This document shows positions 63,924 to 64,000 of a stretch of 64,000 nt of DNA, one piece after another. This DNA is from Flavobacterium micromati (GTDB taxonomy: Bacteria; Bacteroidota; Bacteroidia; Flavobacteriales; Flavobacteriaceae). Under the pieces are notes generated by a model. The model made no database searches. It saw only the letters and a program-made list of their open reading frames with translations, and was not told the DNA's origin. The stretch lies in NCBI RefSeq assembly GCF_900129585.1, contig NZ_FQWF01000001.1:310001-374000 (forward strand), written 5' to 3'. The position numbers and the translations under genes were made by a program. Each line of letters opens with the position of its first letter. Position 1 is the first letter of the stretch.

Positions 63924-64000
63924 TTACGGAACTGCCCAATTCCCACCCACCAAAACATTGTTTTCATAATAAAAATTAGCCTTGCGGTTGCCGTGAAAAT
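63924..64000 (-). CDS. C-terminal end of an unidentified gene (partial)
   Basis: A minus-strand frame without stops runs from the window edge to TAA at 63924-63926, ending ENNVLVGGNWAVP. It converges on the lipoprotein gene, leaving a short gap. The residues (HGNRKANFYYENN) look like genuine coding, but too little is present to name the family. Confidence 0.45.
   Translation of the reverse strand, partial: FHGNRKANFYYENNVLVGGNWAVP

Overview
This window looks like chromosomal DNA from a member of the Flavobacteriaceae (Bacteroidota), most likely Flavobacterium or a close relative. The DNA is strongly AT-rich. Its gene orders are typical of the family: DUF177-rpmF-fabH-accB-accC, sdhC-sdhA-sdhB, and a PD-(D/E)XK nuclease and UvrD-type helicase flanking ompA and kbl. 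Many genes are preceded by the Bacteroidota promoter pattern TTTG-N19-TAnnTTTG rather than a Shine-Dalgarno site. I found no rRNA, CRISPR array, complete prophage or intact insertion sequence.

Layout. 1-12.6 kb: an acidic protein divergent from thymidine kinase, an exported beta-carbonic anhydrase with a DUF2490 protein, an S9 peptidase, a hybrid histidine kinase facing a sigma-54 response regulator, tandem PepSY-like proteins, and accC/accB. 12.6-20 kb: fabH, rpmF, DUF177, pdxA divergent from riboflavin synthase, a PID-CTERM-like mini protein, a CAT-anticodon tRNA, methylmalonyl-CoA epimerase, an Ig-like lipoprotein and a nitrilase-family amidase. 20-28.6 kb is the accessory part. It holds an ECF sigma factor with a decayed partner gene, an OmpA-type gene broken by a stop codon, an intact OmpA paralogue and a TPR protein of visibly higher GC, and a degenerate IS21-family istA with its end repeats. 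That IS interrupts a second copy of the nitrilase gene.

28.9-41.7 kb: succinate dehydrogenase, HMG-CoA synthase, a RamB/ScfR-like regulator divergent from malate synthase and isocitrate lyase (glyoxylate shunt), and a large BNR/sortilin-like exported protein. 42-47.5 kb: proline aminopeptidase, an AIM24-family protein, an AbiH-family phage-defence protein, an alpha/beta hydrolase, and an ABC exporter ATPase split by a frameshift in an A7 run. 47.6-59.5 kb: the AddB-like nuclease, OmpA with TSP3 repeats, kbl, the AddA-like helicase-nuclease, rbfA, an FtsX-type permease and dusB. 59.7-60.5 kb: a DUF433/DUF5615 toxin-antitoxin pair next to a duplicated 5' fragment of dusB. 60.6-64 kb: a membrane-anchored AraC regulator, two lipoproteins, a head-GIN protein, DoxX, and the end of an unidentified gene.

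The most interesting signals are these. (1) Two loci share one architecture: an intact minus-strand gene, then accessory DNA, then a ~93-95% identical 5' fragment of the same gene (nitrilase and dusB). (2) The divergent promoter between the RamB-like gene and aceB is clear, and a near-perfect palindrome overlaps the aceB -33 element. (3) Two divergent pairs have inverted, almost touching -7 elements. (4) Several genes have TAnnTTTG only 4-5 nt before the start codon, which suggests leaderless mRNAs. (5) Structured GC-rich repeats occur, one apparently read into the N-terminus of the AddA-like protein. I did not find anything I could call with confidence a wholly new system. The nearest candidates are the ECF-sigma/OmpA/TPR module and the paired fragment-duplication insertions. 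All identity counts are by eye.
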